NCBI RefSeq assembly: GCF_947489755.1
Contig: NZ_CANLFB010000002.1
Span: 172,614 to 236,613 of the forward strand
DNA length: 64,000 nucleotides
Reading direction: 5' to 3'
Origin: an uncultured Psychromonas sp.
GTDB lineage: Bacteria > Pseudomonadota > Gammaproteobacteria > Enterobacterales > Psychromonadaceae
Below the pieces are notes generated by a model that made no database searches, was not told the DNA's origin, and saw only the letters and a program-made list of their open reading frames with translations. A program made the translations under genes and the position numbers. Of the stretch, positions 1-10,568 are shown piece by piece; position 1 is the first letter of the stretch; the number at the start of each line of letters is the position of its first letter.

Positions 1-764
<764 letters not shown>

Positions 765-802
765 CTACCTAAAATGAAAATTACTTTTACCAGGTGGTAA
801 CA

Positions 803-1669
803 ATGAAGTGGCAAGGCATCAACGAATTTGTGGCAGTAGCTGAAACTAACAGCTTTTCATTAGCGGCCAAAAATCTCAATATTTCTACTGCACAGGTGAG
901 TCGTCAAATCACTGCATTAGAAAAACGCCTACAGGTAAAGTTATTTTACCGTACCACACGTAAAGTCTCGCTAACACAGGAAGCGCAGTTGTTTTATCAA
1001 CATTGCCGTCATTTGTTAGATGGGCTAGATACTGCAGAGCAAGCCGTCACCAACCTACAAAGTAAACCACAAGGTAAAATAAAGCTAACGGCACCTGTCA
1101 CTTATGGAGAGCAGAAAGTCTTGCCATTAATTAATGATTTTGTGGCATTGAACAGTGATATTGAGGTGATAACGGAGTTAACCAATAACCGAGTTGATTT
1201 AATTGATGGGGGTTTTGATATTGCTATTCGCCTAGGGCAGTTACAAGATTCAAGCCTAATAGCCAAAAAACTCAGTCAACGATCTAACTTTGTTTGTGCG
1301 TCTGAACACTATTTACAAAAACACGGTGAAGCACATTCACTGTCTGAGCTTAAACATCATAACTGTTTATTAGGAACACGCGACTATTGGCGTTTCACGG
1401 AGCAAAATAAAGAGAAGAACATTAGAGTTAAAGGGAATTTACGATGTAATAGTGGACTCGCCCTAGTTGATGCCGCCCTAAAAGATATTGGTATTGTGCA
1501 ATTGCCTGATTACTACGTGCAATCCTATATAGAGTCAGGTCAGTTAGTGACGATTTTAGATCAGTTCAGAGAACCTGCGGAAGGGATATGGGCGGTGTAT
1601 CCTCAGAATCGCTATTTGTCACCGAAGATAAGGCTATTGATTGATCACCTTGCGGAACATTTACAATAA
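803..1669 (+). CDS. LysR family transcriptional regulator
   Basis: DNA-binding regulator of 288 residues with an N-terminal winged helix-turn-helix (about 1-60, including SLAAKNLNISTAQVSRQI) and a LysR substrate-binding domain (about 88-285). I chose the ATG at 803 because AGGTGG lies 5 nt before it. A GTG at 794 in the same frame would overlap that ribosome site. It is divergent from frmA, the classic arrangement for a LysR regulator and its target, so control of formaldehyde detoxification is inferred. The effector is unknown. Confidence 0.88.
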   Translation: MKWQGINEFVAVAETNSFSLAAKNLNISTAQVSRQITALEKRLQVKLFYRTTRKVSLTQEAQLFYQHCRHLLDGLDTAEQAVTNLQSKPQGKIKLTAPVTYGEQKVLPLINDFVALNSDIEVITELTNNRVDLIDGGFDIAIRLGQLQDSSLIAKKLSQRSNFVCASEHYLQKHGEAHSLSELKHHNCLLGTRDYWRFTEQNKEKNIRVKGNLRCNSGLALVDAALKDIGIVQLPDYYVQSYIESGQLVTILDQFREPAEGIWAVYPQNRYLSPKIRLLIDHLAEHLQ

Positions 1670-1840
1670 CATTGTCATTAATTAAGTGAGCTGTTGTTGG
1701 TGATTATAATAGAGAGAAAAGTGGTATTAGATTTTATTTAATATGATTAGTTGTATTTTAAAGCTTATATATTAAAGCTAAAAAAATAGCGACAGTCCAA
1801 GGGAAGAGTGTCGCTACAGAACTATTTACAAGCTCTAAAT

Positions 1841-1932
1841 TTTATAATCAAGCTACTATTTATAATCAAGCTACTATAAGCCAGCTATTATAGCCAAATT
1901 ACTATAACCAAGCTGCTATAGCCAAGCTACTA
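1841..1932. repeat. Degenerate short tandem repeats
   Basis: Two identical 18-nt units (1841-1858 and 1859-1876, TTTATAATCAAGCTACTA) are followed by four 14-nt units at 1877, 1891, 1905 and 1919 with consensus TAGCCAAGCTACTA. The array lies between the LysR gene and the 3' end of the chemoreceptor gene, outside any coding sequence. Confidence 0.85.
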
Positions 1933-1948
1933 TACCAAACGAATATAA

Positions 1949-3835
1949 TTAAAGGGTAAACCTCTCTACTGAGCGGTTTAATGAAGCGGCTGAATCTTTT
2001 AAACCCTTAGCCATTGTTGAGTTGCTTTCAGCATTATCGAATGTGTGTTTAGACATATCGTTTAAAGTGACAATACTATTATTGATCTCTTCAGCGACGA
2101 CCGTTTGCTCTTCAGCTGCGGTAGCAATTTGATTATTCATATCTTGAATTTCTTCTACTGAGGTATTGATAGCTTCCAATGCTAAATTAGCCTCATTAGA
2201 TTTAGTGGCTGTTGCTTCTGCACTTTTTGAATTCGCTTCCATTAAATGTACTGAACGGCCAGCTTCTGCTTGTAAGTTAGCAATCACTTGTTGAATTTCA
2301 TCAGTACTTTCTTGTGTTCTATTCGCTAAGTTACGTACTTCATCGGCCACTACCGCAAAGCCTCGACCTTGTTCTCCGGCTCGAGCTGCTTCAATAGCTG
2401 CGTTAAGTGCTAACAGGTTAGTTTGATCTGCCACTCCTTTAATAACGTCAAGAATGCTACCAATATTATCAGTCTGTTGAGCGAGTTTATTAATAACGAC
2501 TTGCACATCTTCAATACCACTTAATAATGAACTGATATCACTATTCATTTCACTTACAACGGTCATTCCATTTTTTGAATGCTGTTTAGCCTCATTTGCT
2601 GAAGATGAAGCTTGTTGTGCATTTCTAGCAACTTCTAATACCGTGACTGTCATTTCATTCATCGCTGAAGCTGTTTGATCTAATTGATGCATTTGTTGTT
2701 GCGTCGTTTCTGTTACGCCATTCGCTGAATTTTCAATCCGTACAGAAGAGTCATTTACCGCTGTACTTGTTGTATTAATTTCACTGATTGTGTTTTTTAG
2801 TTGTGTAACCATAGCGAGGACGGCTTTATAAATACCTGTTTCATTTCCCGTTGTTTCGGCGTTTAGGGAAAGGTCTCCATTTGCTATTTTTTGGACAATA
2901 TTCTCGATAGCTTTAGGCTCTCCACCGATTGGCAAGTACATTAGCTTAATAATCAGGGCGTAAGTAATCGTTAGCGCAATGACGATAAAGATGAAAGCAA
3001 TGATGAGACTGGTATATAAGTTATCATTAGAGGCAGCATTGATGTTTTCTTGTGAATCCCAAGCCCATACATTCCAGCCTAAATTCTCCATTTTTGATGA
3101 TGCAACAAAGTAATTCTCACCCTCATAATGATAATTTAAAGATGCTTTATCTAAGTTCTTGAGAGGCTCATAACTTGGGTGTGAAACAAACAGGTTATCG
3201 CCTAATAGCTTTTCATCTTTAGCAACTAAAACATACCCATCTTCACGAGAAACGTATATTTGCGAGTTATCCGATAATCCCTTAACAAAGTTAGCGATTG
3301 AGTTAACTTCAATATTAACGGCAAGTAATCCAACACGTTTACCTTCTCTAATAACAGGTACAGACATCGCGATAGCTGAATTCCCTTCACCGTTAGTGTA
3401 AACCTTGGTCATTACCTCATTTTCACCTTCAAAAATACGGACATACCATTCACGTTTCATTTCTTTTGCATTAACGTTAGGGACAAAACCATTTGCTAAC
3501 GAAGCATAAATATCACCATTTTTCATGCCTATATGTGCGCCAAGAACATCAAAGTTATCTGCAATGGATTTAAGTGATTTTAAGGTTGCTACTTCATCTA
3601 TTTTCTCATCACTCGTAATCGCGAGTTCTGCTGCAACGGCATGAAGAACATCAAATGTGCGACCGATTTTTTGTTCTACCGCTTTACCTATTACCATCGC
3701 ATCATTTTTTAAACCACGATCATAAGTGTTCACTGATTCTGATTTGAAATTTATAAATCCAACAACGGATATCATTAAAACGACGATGGTGATTAACGAC
3801 CCCATCAATAACATCATTTTTAACTTAACACTCAT
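1949..3835 (-). CDS. Methyl-accepting chemotaxis protein (Cache-HAMP-MCP signal)
   Basis: Transmembrane chemoreceptor of 628 residues. TM1 is at about 6-28, followed by a periplasmic double-Cache-like sensor (about 30-265), TM2 (about 273-298), a HAMP linker and the cytoplasmic signalling domain. The invariant hairpin tip is clear around residues 470-505 ([20 protein letters not shown]). It would relay ligand binding to CheA/CheW. I chose the ATG at 3835 over an upstream in-frame start at 3877 because AAGGA precedes it by 9 nt and the protein then begins directly with the first TM. The divergent neighbour is a tricarboxylate transporter operon, so the ligand may be an organic acid. This is inference. 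Confidence 0.92.
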   Translation of the reverse strand: MSVKLKMMLLMGSLITIVVLMISVVGFINFKSESVNTYDRGLKNDAMVIGKAVEQKIGRTFDVLHAVAAELAITSDEKIDEVATLKSLKSIADNFDVLGAHIGMKNGDIYASLANGFVPNVNAKEMKREWYVRIFEGENEVMTKVYTNGEGNSAIAMSVPVIREGKRVGLLAVNIEVNSIANFVKGLSDNSQIYVSREDGYVLVAKDEKLLGDNLFVSHPSYEPLKNLDKASLNYHYEGENYFVASSKMENLGWNVWAWDSQENINAASNDNLYTSLIIAFIFIVIALTITYALIIKLMYLPIGGEPKAIENIVQKIANGDLSLNAETTGNETGIYKAVLAMVTQLKNTISEINTTSTAVNDSSVRIENSANGVTETTQQQMHQLDQTASAMNEMTVTVLEVARNAQQASSSANEAKQHSKNGMTVVSEMNSDISSLLSGIEDVQVVINKLAQQTDNIGSILDVIKGVADQTNLLALNAAIEAARAGEQGRGFAVVADEVRNLANRTQESTDEIQQVIANLQAEAGRSVHLMEANSKSAEATATKSNEANLALEAINTSVEEIQDMNNQIATAAEEQTVVAEEINNSIVTLNDMSKHTFDNAESNSTMAKGLKDSAASLNRSVERFTL

Positions 3836-4539
3836 TAGGCATTTTCCTTGTAAAAAATTGATATGAAGTGCCAACACTATAGCTGTGTTTTTGCAGATAA
3901 ACGAAATAAATATGTTCGTCCGAATAATATTTAGCTATTTCTTTATGAGTAATTTACGGTCTTATATCAATCGAATGGAAATTACTTAATATTATTGGAG
4001 AAATTGAAAGTGATTTTTGAATTTTTATAAACGATTTACAGCTAAGCGAATAGATAATGTTAACTCTGATATCATTTAGATTCTTTATGCTAATTATCTA
4101 TCATTTATCGCTTTAATTATTTTTGCGGAAATATCCAAGACGTTAACCTGATCATAAGTTATGACAATATTGCGTATGTTAGATCGTCCTTTAATCGTTC
4201 TCTATTTATGTCTAGCCCCCTCTGATGTAACCCTAACTAATTGTTTTAAAGTATAAAAAATATAATTTTATTTTATAAATAATTAATTAACACCATAAAA
4301 ACCATAAGCGCCATTGATTCATCGCGTTTAATTGTCTCGTCTCACATTTCCATTATTAGCCTATCAGTATGCTTACAAAATCAGTTCATTCATTTAACAA
4401 ATAAAATACATTTATTTAACGCATCAATGAATATTAGGTTTTTACAAAGGATCTATTCTGATAATAAAAATAAAACGAGGGTAAGAGCTATTCGCTCAAT
4501 ACTTTTTATATTTAGGAAATAAGCAAAGGATGTAAGTTG
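3836..4539. other. Long AT-rich divergent intergenic region
   Basis: About 700 bp between the chemoreceptor (leftward) and tctC (rightward). I found no convincing open reading frame or RNA gene. It must hold both promoters and probably the operator of the downstream two-component system, but I could not assign boxes. A partial CRP-like half site (TCACATTT, near 4340) was seen and not trusted. Confidence 0.5.
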
Positions 4540-5526
4540 ATGATTAAATTAAAACAGCTTTTAACAAGTGCCGTGATTGCAACCACTACACTTCTCTCGG
4601 TTAACTCTGCGATGGCAGCAGATTATCCTCCTCATACTATTAATATGGTTGCGCCTTCAGGGGCTGGTGGCGGTTGGGATTTAACCATTCGTACCGTAGG
4701 TAAAGTGTTAAAGGATACAGGTATTGTTGATGCGAATATGCCTGTGGTGAATCGTCCCGGTGGTGGTGGTGCTGTTAACTTAGCTTACATGCAAACTCAA
4801 AAAGGCAAAGGTGATCTTATTTCAGTATATTCTCCGCCTATTTTGCTAACGAATCTAACGGGGCTGACTCAGTACAGTTATAAAGATACAACCCCTATTG
4901 CACGCCTTATCACTGACTATGCTGCTTTTGTGGTACCAGAAGATTCAAAGTACAAAACTATTAAAGAAGTCATGGACGCACTTAAAAAAGATCCTAAGTC
5001 GGTCAAGATTGGTGGCACATCTGCCGCAGGATCGATGGATCACATTCAATTCTTATTAGTCGCTAAAGCTGCGGGTGTTGAGAATCTTCGTAATATTGAT
5101 TACATCTCTTTTCAAAATGGTAGCTTAATAGCACAAGCGTTGGGCGGTCATGTTGACCTTATCTCTACTGGTTTAGGCGATGTAGCGGGGCTTGTTGAAA
5201 GTGGTAAATTACATGCATTGGCACAAACGGCAGACAAGCGTATTGGCAGTGGCTTAATCGCGGATATTCCAACGGTAAAAGAAGAAGGCATTAACGTTAC
5301 GTTTGAAAACTGGCGTGGTCTATTTGGCCCTAAAGATATGCCTGAAGAAGCCGTTGCATATTGGCGTGATGCTTTACAGAAAATGGTTAAAACAACTGAA
5401 TGGAAAGAAGCACTGAAACGCAATGGTTGGGACAATGCTTACCAAAATGACCAAGATTTCAGTAAATTCTTAGGCAAAACTAACGAACAATATAAAGGAT
5501 TAATTAAAGAAGTATTTGGTCGATAA
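4540..5526 (+). CDS. tctC: Tripartite tricarboxylate transporter substrate-binding protein
   Basis: Periplasmic receptor of a TctABC-type secondary transporter (Bug family), 328 residues. It binds a carboxylate such as citrate or a relative and delivers it to TctAB. A signal peptide (residues 1-26, ending AMA) is followed by the family's N-terminal strand and glycine-rich loop (APSGAGGGWD) and the conserved RPGGGG segment. I chose the ATG at 4540, with AAAGGA 9 nt upstream; a TTG codon lies just before it. It heads the operon tctC-tctB-tctA. The 250 bp gap to tctB contains hairpins that may give extra tctC message. The exact substrate cannot be read from sequence. Confidence 0.93.
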   Translation: MIKLKQLLTSAVIATTTLLSVNSAMAADYPPHTINMVAPSGAGGGWDLTIRTVGKVLKDTGIVDANMPVVNRPGGGGAVNLAYMQTQKGKGDLISVYSPPILLTNLTGLTQYSYKDTTPIARLITDYAAFVVPEDSKYKTIKEVMDALKKDPKSVKIGGTSAAGSMDHIQFLLVAKAAGVENLRNIDYISFQNGSLIAQALGGHVDLISTGLGDVAGLVESGKLHALAQTADKRIGSGLIADIPTVKEEGINVTFENWRGLFGPKDMPEEAVAYWRDALQKMVKTTEWKEALKRNGWDNAYQNDQDFSKFLGKTNEQYKGLIKEVFGR

Positions 5527-5544
5527 TCCTCCGGTATTAATAAG

Positions 5545-5586
5545 ATGAAAGAGATGATTTATTTAAACAAGTAGGCACTCTTTCAT
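5545..5586 (+). other. Inverted repeat downstream of tctC
   Basis: ATGAAAGAG (5545-5553) and CTCTTTCAT (5578-5586) form a perfect 9-bp stem without a following T-run. It lies directly after the tctC stop. It may stabilise the tctC message or act as a weak processing site that lets the binding protein outnumber the membrane subunits. Confidence 0.45.
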
Positions 5587-5653
5587 TAAACAGGTTTGAT
5601 ATCAGTACTGAATTTTTATAAATCAATAACGATTCTATTTTAAAAACAATAAT

Positions 5654-5674
5654 GCTTTGTGTAAAAAACAAAGC
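5654..5674 (+). other. Small perfect hairpin in the tctC-tctB gap
   Basis: GCTTTGT (5654-5660) and ACAAAGC (5668-5674) form a 7-bp stem with a 7-nt loop about 100 bp before tctB. No T-run follows, so termination is unlikely. An RNA structure is possible. Confidence 0.35.
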
Positions 5675-5777
5675 TGACTTCCTTATGATTATGCCAAGAA
5701 ACAAAGTCGTTATAGCCACCGTTTCCATATTAACAATGCATAACTTAATAAACTCGATTATTTGCTAGAGGTGTAAC

Positions 5778-6266
5778 GTGTCAAATATAAAATCCAATTG
5801 GGATGGCCTAACAGGACTATTTAGTATCACATTTGGTCTCGCATACGGAGGGTATGCATATAGCTTACCTCAGCCAATGTTTGGCAATCCATTAGAGGCT
5901 ATTTTCTTACCGCTTGCGGTGTCTGGAATTGCTATTTTTATTGGCGTATTACTGATCATTACTGGTGGAGTAACGCCTTCAATAGTGGCTATCAAGGCAT
6001 TATTAAATGAAAGCTCACAACGAAAAGAGGATCGCAGGAAAATAGCTATTACTTGTCTTATTTGCTTTTTTTACGCAATGTTATTTGAACATGTCGGTTA
6101 CGTGATCAGTACTTCTTTATTTATGTTTTCGACGTTGACGGTGACCTGTGGTAAAAGTTTTTGGAAGAAAAGCGCGTTAATTTCAATTATTTTTGCTGTT
6201 GGTATTTTTATTACTTTTAATGAATTGCTGTCAGTTAATCTCCCACCATTCCCATTTTTTAATTAA
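5778..6266 (+). CDS. tctB: Tripartite tricarboxylate transporter small membrane subunit
   Basis: Small inner-membrane subunit, 162 residues, with about four hydrophobic segments as usual for TctB. It begins at a GTG preceded by AGAGGTG. Position between tctC and tctA, length and hydrophobic pattern all fit. TctB sequences are poorly conserved, so the call rests largely on context. It is needed with TctA for proton- or sodium-coupled uptake of the ligand delivered by TctC. Confidence 0.88.
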   Translation: MSNIKSNWDGLTGLFSITFGLAYGGYAYSLPQPMFGNPLEAIFLPLAVSGIAIFIGVLLIITGGVTPSIVAIKALLNESSQRKEDRRKIAITCLICFFYAMLFEHVGYVISTSLFMFSTLTVTCGKSFWKKSALISIIFAVGIFITFNELLSVNLPPFPFFN

Positions 6267-6280
6267 TAGAGCTGATCATA

Positions 6281-7786
6281 ATGGATATTTTAACGAATTT
6301 AATGAATGGCTTTAGCGTTGCTCTTCAGCCTTATTACTTATTTTTAATCTTAGTTGGCGGTATTTTAGGGACTGTGATTGGCATGCTTCCGGGGCTTGGG
6401 CCTGCAACGGGTGTGGCTATTTTATTACCCATGACATTTTCAATGGGGCCAACGGCTTCACTTATCACCATGATGGGCGTTTATATTGGCGCTATGTTTG
6501 GCGGGTCTCGAAGCTCCATTTTAATTAATACCCCTGGCGATGGTGCTGCACTGGCTGCAACCTTTGATGGGTACCCCATGGCAATGAAAGGTAAAGCAGA
6601 ATCTGCACTTGCCATATCTGCTATTGCGTCATTAATTGGCGGTACTATTGCGGCTATATTAATGACATTAATGGCAGAACCTGTTGCTGGTTTGGCTATT
6701 AAATTTGGCCCTGCTGAATACTTTTTATTAATGGTTGCTGCACTTTCTATGACGGTCTCTATGTCGAAAGGAAATATGCTGAAAGGTTTTTTATCTATGT
6801 GTATTGGACTGGCGATATCGACCGTGGGGATTGATGGACAGTCAGGTTTACAACGCTTTACTTTTGGAGTGTTAGAGCTTCAAACAGGTATTGATTTCTT
6901 AGTGGTTATTATTGGTATTTATGCTTTAGGTGAGGTATTTAAAAGTTTCCGAACCTTGAGTGAAGGAGGCAAAAAAGCACAAACTAAGTTTAAGCGAATT
7001 TGGATAAGCAAAGAGGAATGGAAGCGTTCAAAATGGCCAATTCTTCGTAGTGCACCTGTCGGCTTCATTATTGGCGCACTGCCTGGTGCGGGCGGTACGA
7101 TGGCATCGCTGATGTGTTACAACAATGAAAAGCAACTATCTAAAAATAAAGAAGAATTTGGACATGGTGCGATTGAAGGATTAGCAGCACCAGAGTCAGC
7201 TAACAATGCCGCTTCTATTGGTGCGATGATTCCAATGTTATCACTGGGTGTTCCGGGATCTGGAACCACTGCGGTAATGATGGGCGCGTTATTAATGCTT
7301 GGCATTCAACCTGGGCCACTGTTGTTCGCCCAGCATCCTGATACAGCTTGGGGCTTAATCGCGAGTATGTTTGTTGCCAATGTGATTCTGGCTATTGTGA
7401 ATATTCCACTTGCAGGTGTATTGGTGCGTTTGTTAGCGATTCCGCCAAAAGTACTTTATCCAATCGTACTCAGCTTAGCTTTTGTGGGGTGTTATGCGAT
7501 CAGTGCTTCTGTTGTCGATTTCTACATCTTAATCATTTTAGGTGTTGCTGGTGTTATTATGGGGCGTCTTGATATACCGACTTCTCCAATGATTTTAGCG
7601 GCAATTGTTGGTGGTCAAATGGAACAATCTTTCCGTCAGGGTTATAGAATCTCGAACCAAGACTTAAGTGTTTTCATGGACTCTGGCATTGCTAAAGGCT
7701 TATTAGTCGTGGTATTACTTTCGATATTGTTACCTATTATTAGCGCTATTCGAGCGAAAGTCGCTGAAAGAAAGGTAGCCGCTTAA
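6281..7786 (+). CDS. tctA: Tripartite tricarboxylate transporter large permease subunit
   Basis: Large permease of 501 residues with about 11-12 membrane spans, the translocation subunit of the TctABC system. The diagnostic glycine/proline-rich motifs are present in both pseudo-repeats: GTVIGMLPGLGPATG near the N-terminus and GFIIGALPGAGGTMAS in the second half. The segment SLGVPGSGTTAVMMGAL is also typical. It starts 14 bp after tctB and ends before a clear terminator. Uptake substrate is probably a di- or tricarboxylate. Confidence 0.95.
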   Translation: MDILTNLMNGFSVALQPYYLFLILVGGILGTVIGMLPGLGPATGVAILLPMTFSMGPTASLITMMGVYIGAMFGGSRSSILINTPGDGAALAATFDGYPMAMKGKAESALAISAIASLIGGTIAAILMTLMAEPVAGLAIKFGPAEYFLLMVAALSMTVSMSKGNMLKGFLSMCIGLAISTVGIDGQSGLQRFTFGVLELQTGIDFLVVIIGIYALGEVFKSFRTLSEGGKKAQTKFKRIWISKEEWKRSKWPILRSAPVGFIIGALPGAGGTMASLMCYNNEKQLSKNKEEFGHGAIEGLAAPESANNAASIGAMIPMLSLGVPGSGTTAVMMGALLMLGIQPGPLLFAQHPDTAWGLIASMFVANVILAIVNIPLAGVLVRLLAIPPKVLYPIVLSLAFVGCYAISASVVDFYILIILGVAGVIMGRLDIPTSPMILAAIVGGQMEQSFRQGYRISNQDLSVFMDSGIAKGLLVVVLLSILLPIISAIRAKVAERKVAA

Positions 7787-7831
7787 AATATCAGCTGCTC
7801 AAATTGTTAAATTAAACGATTACCCAAGTTG

Positions 7832-7881
7832 CCCAAATAACGTAAGTTGTAATGATGATGCGTTATTTGGGTTCTTTTTTA
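7832..7881 (+). terminator. Rho-independent terminator after tctA
   Basis: CCCAAATAACG (7832-7842) pairs with CGTTATTTGGG (7861-7871), an 11-bp perfect stem, followed by a T-rich run. It separates tctCBA from the regulator genes. Confidence 0.85.
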
Positions 7882-8086
7882 TTTATAAAGTGAACCACTG
7901 TACTGTTCATATAAAACACTGTTTTTATTGAATAAGCTCCATTAAGCGGTAAGAGATAAACGCTAAAACGAGTAAAGTATCACTGTATTCACACTCATTT
8001 TGATTTAACATTTACGTTTCAAATGATTTACAAATTAAACTCACTATTTCTTACTCATTACTTTGTATTCACTTCGGTTAGACTTT

Positions 8087-9745
8087 ATGAAAAATACTTT
8101 TCCTTCTTTCTTTAAATTGACCTTTCGCATTAAAATATTTTTATTACTATTTGGTCTACTTCTTCTGCAAATGCCAGTGATGGTATGGCATTTCGAAAGT
8201 ACATTGTTTAAATCTATCAAACATCAAGTGGGCACTCGTGCACTTATCCAAGCTAAAGAAATTTCAAGTGATCCTGTACTCATTAAACAAATTGTAGCAA
8301 AAGACCTCGTCGCTCTAAATCTCAATATCAATCGATTATCAGCGATATCTGATGCCAGTTTTATTGTTATTGGTGATGAAAATGGTATTCGCTTATCACA
8401 CCCAGTAGAAGATCGTATCGGTTTGCCAATGAGAGGGGGAGATAATGCTGGTGCACTAGAGCGTGGTGAGTCTTATATCTCCTTAAGGGAAGGTAGTTTA
8501 GGCTATGGAGTGAGAGGAAAGGCGCCTATTTTTGATAGTCATCATAATATCATTGGCGTTATTTCTGTTGGTTATTTACTGAACCGTTTTGATCAATGGC
8601 TTGATGTGTATATGACCCCCTTACTTATCGAGGTTTTCAGTCTGTTTGCACTGACCTTAGCCGCTGCTTGGGGGTTCTCCCATCATATTCAAAATAAAAT
8701 GAATATGATGGAGCCTGAAGAAATTGCACTTGCACTGAATTTACAAAACACAATTTTAAGCTCTGTATATGAAGGTGTTATTGCGATTGATCGTGAAGGA
8801 TATTTCCTCACTATGAACAAATCAGCCCGAAAGTTATTGGACGCTGAGTATGATATTAACTACCTAAAAACACGGAAAATCTTTGAATATGTTTCAAACT
8901 CAGAATTCTTTTTTCGCAAGCCACTGAATAAAAGCCTAAAAGATGAAATGATCAGTCTGAATGAACACCGTTTAATTGCTAACCGTGTTGCTATTTTTAA
9001 ACAAGATGAATTGATTGGTTGGGTTGTTAGTTTTCGTGAAAAGAGTGATATTGACTCCCTTACCAATGAACTTACACAAGTTCAGCAACATACTGATAGT
9101 TTACGCGTATTAAGACATGAATTTTCTAATCGTTTAGCGACTATCTCAGGTCTCATTCAAATGGGAGAATTAGATGAAGTGCAGCAACTGATTGCACAGG
9201 AAAATACCAGTAAACAAAAATTGCTAGATTTCATCCATCAGCATATTCATTTGCCACAAGTCGCTGGTTTATTATTAGGGAAATCATTACGTGCAAAAGA
9301 GCTGAACATTTCATTGATGTTTGACTCAACTTGCCAACTTCACTCGCTTAATTCTAGATTAAGTGAAACTGAACTATGTGCAATCCTCGGCAATTTAATT
9401 GATAATGCCTTCGATGCCACCCAACATAATCCTGATAGTAACTGCATTGTTGACGTTTTAATCACTGATGCAGGGGACGATTTAGTGATTGAAATAAGTG
9501 ATAACGGTACTGGTTTAGCACCTGATTTAATAGATGAAATCTGGAAGAAAGGCGTCTCCAATAAACAAGACAGTGATAACCATGGCATCGGCTTATATCT
9601 AGTACACCGTTATGTCACTCATGCCAATGGCTTTATATTGGTTGATAATGCAGAGCTACAAGGTTGTATTTTTTCTGTCTTTATCCCCAACAAATGTAAA
9701 AATAATCCAGTCAATATAGAAGGTAAATTAAATGAGTCTCATTGA
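8087..9745 (+). CDS. CitA/DcuS-type sensor histidine kinase
   Basis: Membrane sensor kinase of 552 residues. TM1 (about 9-34) is followed by a periplasmic single-Cache (PASp) domain with the carboxylate-sensor signature (RLSHP, IGLPMRGGD, GSLGYGVRGKAPI, VISVGYL), TM2 (about 177-200), a cytoplasmic PAS domain (about 218-320), a Spo0B-like dimerisation helix with phospho-acceptor His344 in LRHEFSNRL, and a HATPase domain (NLIDNAFDA, SDNGTGLAP, HGIGLYLV). I chose the ATG at 8087. A TTG at 8063 in frame adds 8 residues and neither start has a strong ribosome site. It overlaps the response regulator by 14 bp. It probably senses the carboxylate moved by the upstream transporter and controls tctCBA. 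Confidence 0.9.
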   Translation: MKNTFPSFFKLTFRIKIFLLLFGLLLLQMPVMVWHFESTLFKSIKHQVGTRALIQAKEISSDPVLIKQIVAKDLVALNLNINRLSAISDASFIVIGDENGIRLSHPVEDRIGLPMRGGDNAGALERGESYISLREGSLGYGVRGKAPIFDSHHNIIGVISVGYLLNRFDQWLDVYMTPLLIEVFSLFALTLAAAWGFSHHIQNKMNMMEPEEIALALNLQNTILSSVYEGVIAIDREGYFLTMNKSARKLLDAEYDINYLKTRKIFEYVSNSEFFFRKPLNKSLKDEMISLNEHRLIANRVAIFKQDELIGWVVSFREKSDIDSLTNELTQVQQHTDSLRVLRHEFSNRLATISGLIQMGELDEVQQLIAQENTSKQKLLDFIHQHIHLPQVAGLLLGKSLRAKELNISLMFDSTCQLHSLNSRLSETELCAILGNLIDNAFDATQHNPDSNCIVDVLITDAGDDLVIEISDNGTGLAPDLIDEIWKKGVSNKQDSDNHGIGLYLVHRYVTHANGFILVDNAELQGCIFSVFIPNKCKNNPVNIEGKLNESH

Positions 9746-10424
9746 TGTATTAATCGTGGAAGATGATGCAAAAATTGCACAAATTCACAGCCAAATTTTA
9801 CGTCAAACGCCTCGTTTTAACCCTATCGGGATTGCTGAAAATCTGCAAATGGCCAGAACCATGGTAAAAATACATAAACCGAATGTTATTATTTTAGATA
9901 ACTATTTACCTGACGGTTCGGGCATCGACTTGTTTCGTGAGATCATTGCCGATAAAGCGACGCATAAAACCAATGTGGTGTTAATTACTGCTTCAGATGA
10001 TATTGATACGATTAAAACGGCAATGAAGTTAGGTTGTTTTGATTATTTACTTAAACCCGTGTCATACGAACGCTTGCAAGAAACACTCAATCGTTATTTA
10101 ACATTAAACACGGCAATGAATGCATACGATAATCTTGAGCAACGTCAAATTGATGAACTCTTCAATATTCAACTGCGTGACAAATACCAACAATTATTGC
10201 CGAAAGGAATAGAAAGCATTACGTTAGAAACAATTAAACGGGTTTTTTCTCAAAATGTTGACGTAAAGTTTACCGTTGATCGCTTAGTTCAAGAAACGGG
10301 TATTAGTAAAACGACGGCTCGTCGTTATTTAGAATACTGCTCTGCCAATGGTTTATTGGCCGCAGAAAATGAATATGGAAAGGTGGGAAGACCAGAAAGA
10401 GTGTATTTAAAGAAGAGTAGTTAA
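9732..10424 (+). CDS. CitB/DcuR-type response regulator
   Basis: Response regulator of 230 residues. The receiver domain shows the acid pair Asp11-Asp12, phospho-acceptor Asp56 (ILDNYLP), the LITAS switch residue and the YLLKP lysine. The C-terminal helix-turn-helix (VDRLVQETGISKTTARRYLEY) is the form found in CitB, DpiA and DcuR. It is translationally coupled to the kinase gene (14 bp overlap), so the two form a pair. TctABC systems are more often linked to OmpR-type TctD/TctE, so this pairing is notable. Confidence 0.92.
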   Translation: MSLIDVLIVEDDAKIAQIHSQILRQTPRFNPIGIAENLQMARTMVKIHKPNVIILDNYLPDGSGIDLFREIIADKATHKTNVVLITASDDIDTIKTAMKLGCFDYLLKPVSYERLQETLNRYLTLNTAMNAYDNLEQRQIDELFNIQLRDKYQQLLPKGIESITLETIKRVFSQNVDVKFTVDRLVQETGISKTTARRYLEYCSANGLLAAENEYGKVGRPERVYLKKSS

Positions 10425-10460
10425 AATTTTAATGGTTAAACATTCAATAGTTAATCGTTG

Positions 10461-10516
10461 AATTGATGGAAATTAAAGGAGCAGAACCGAGTCCACTCCT
10501 TTAATTTCCATCAATT
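10461..10516. repeat. Perfect 21-bp inverted repeat between convergent genes
   Basis: The arm at 10461-10481 (beginning AATTGATGG, ending AAAGGAG) is the exact reverse complement of 10496-10516, with a 14-nt loop. It sits between the convergent response-regulator and esterase genes. No poly-T tract follows on either side, so it is not a textbook terminator, but it would fold very stably in either transcript. Confidence 0.85.
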
Positions 10517-10568
10517 TATAAGCCTATATTTTATAAATTTAAACTATAAAACTATGTTGGAATCAGTC

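Noticed and set aside
4329..4350. CRP-like site upstream of tctC
   Set aside because: Only one half site (TCACATTT) fits; the other half and the spacing do not.
5537..5728. 63-codon minus-strand ORF in the tctC-tctB gap
   Set aside because: No ribosome site, low-complexity AT-rich composition, and it overlaps hairpins; opposite to the operon.
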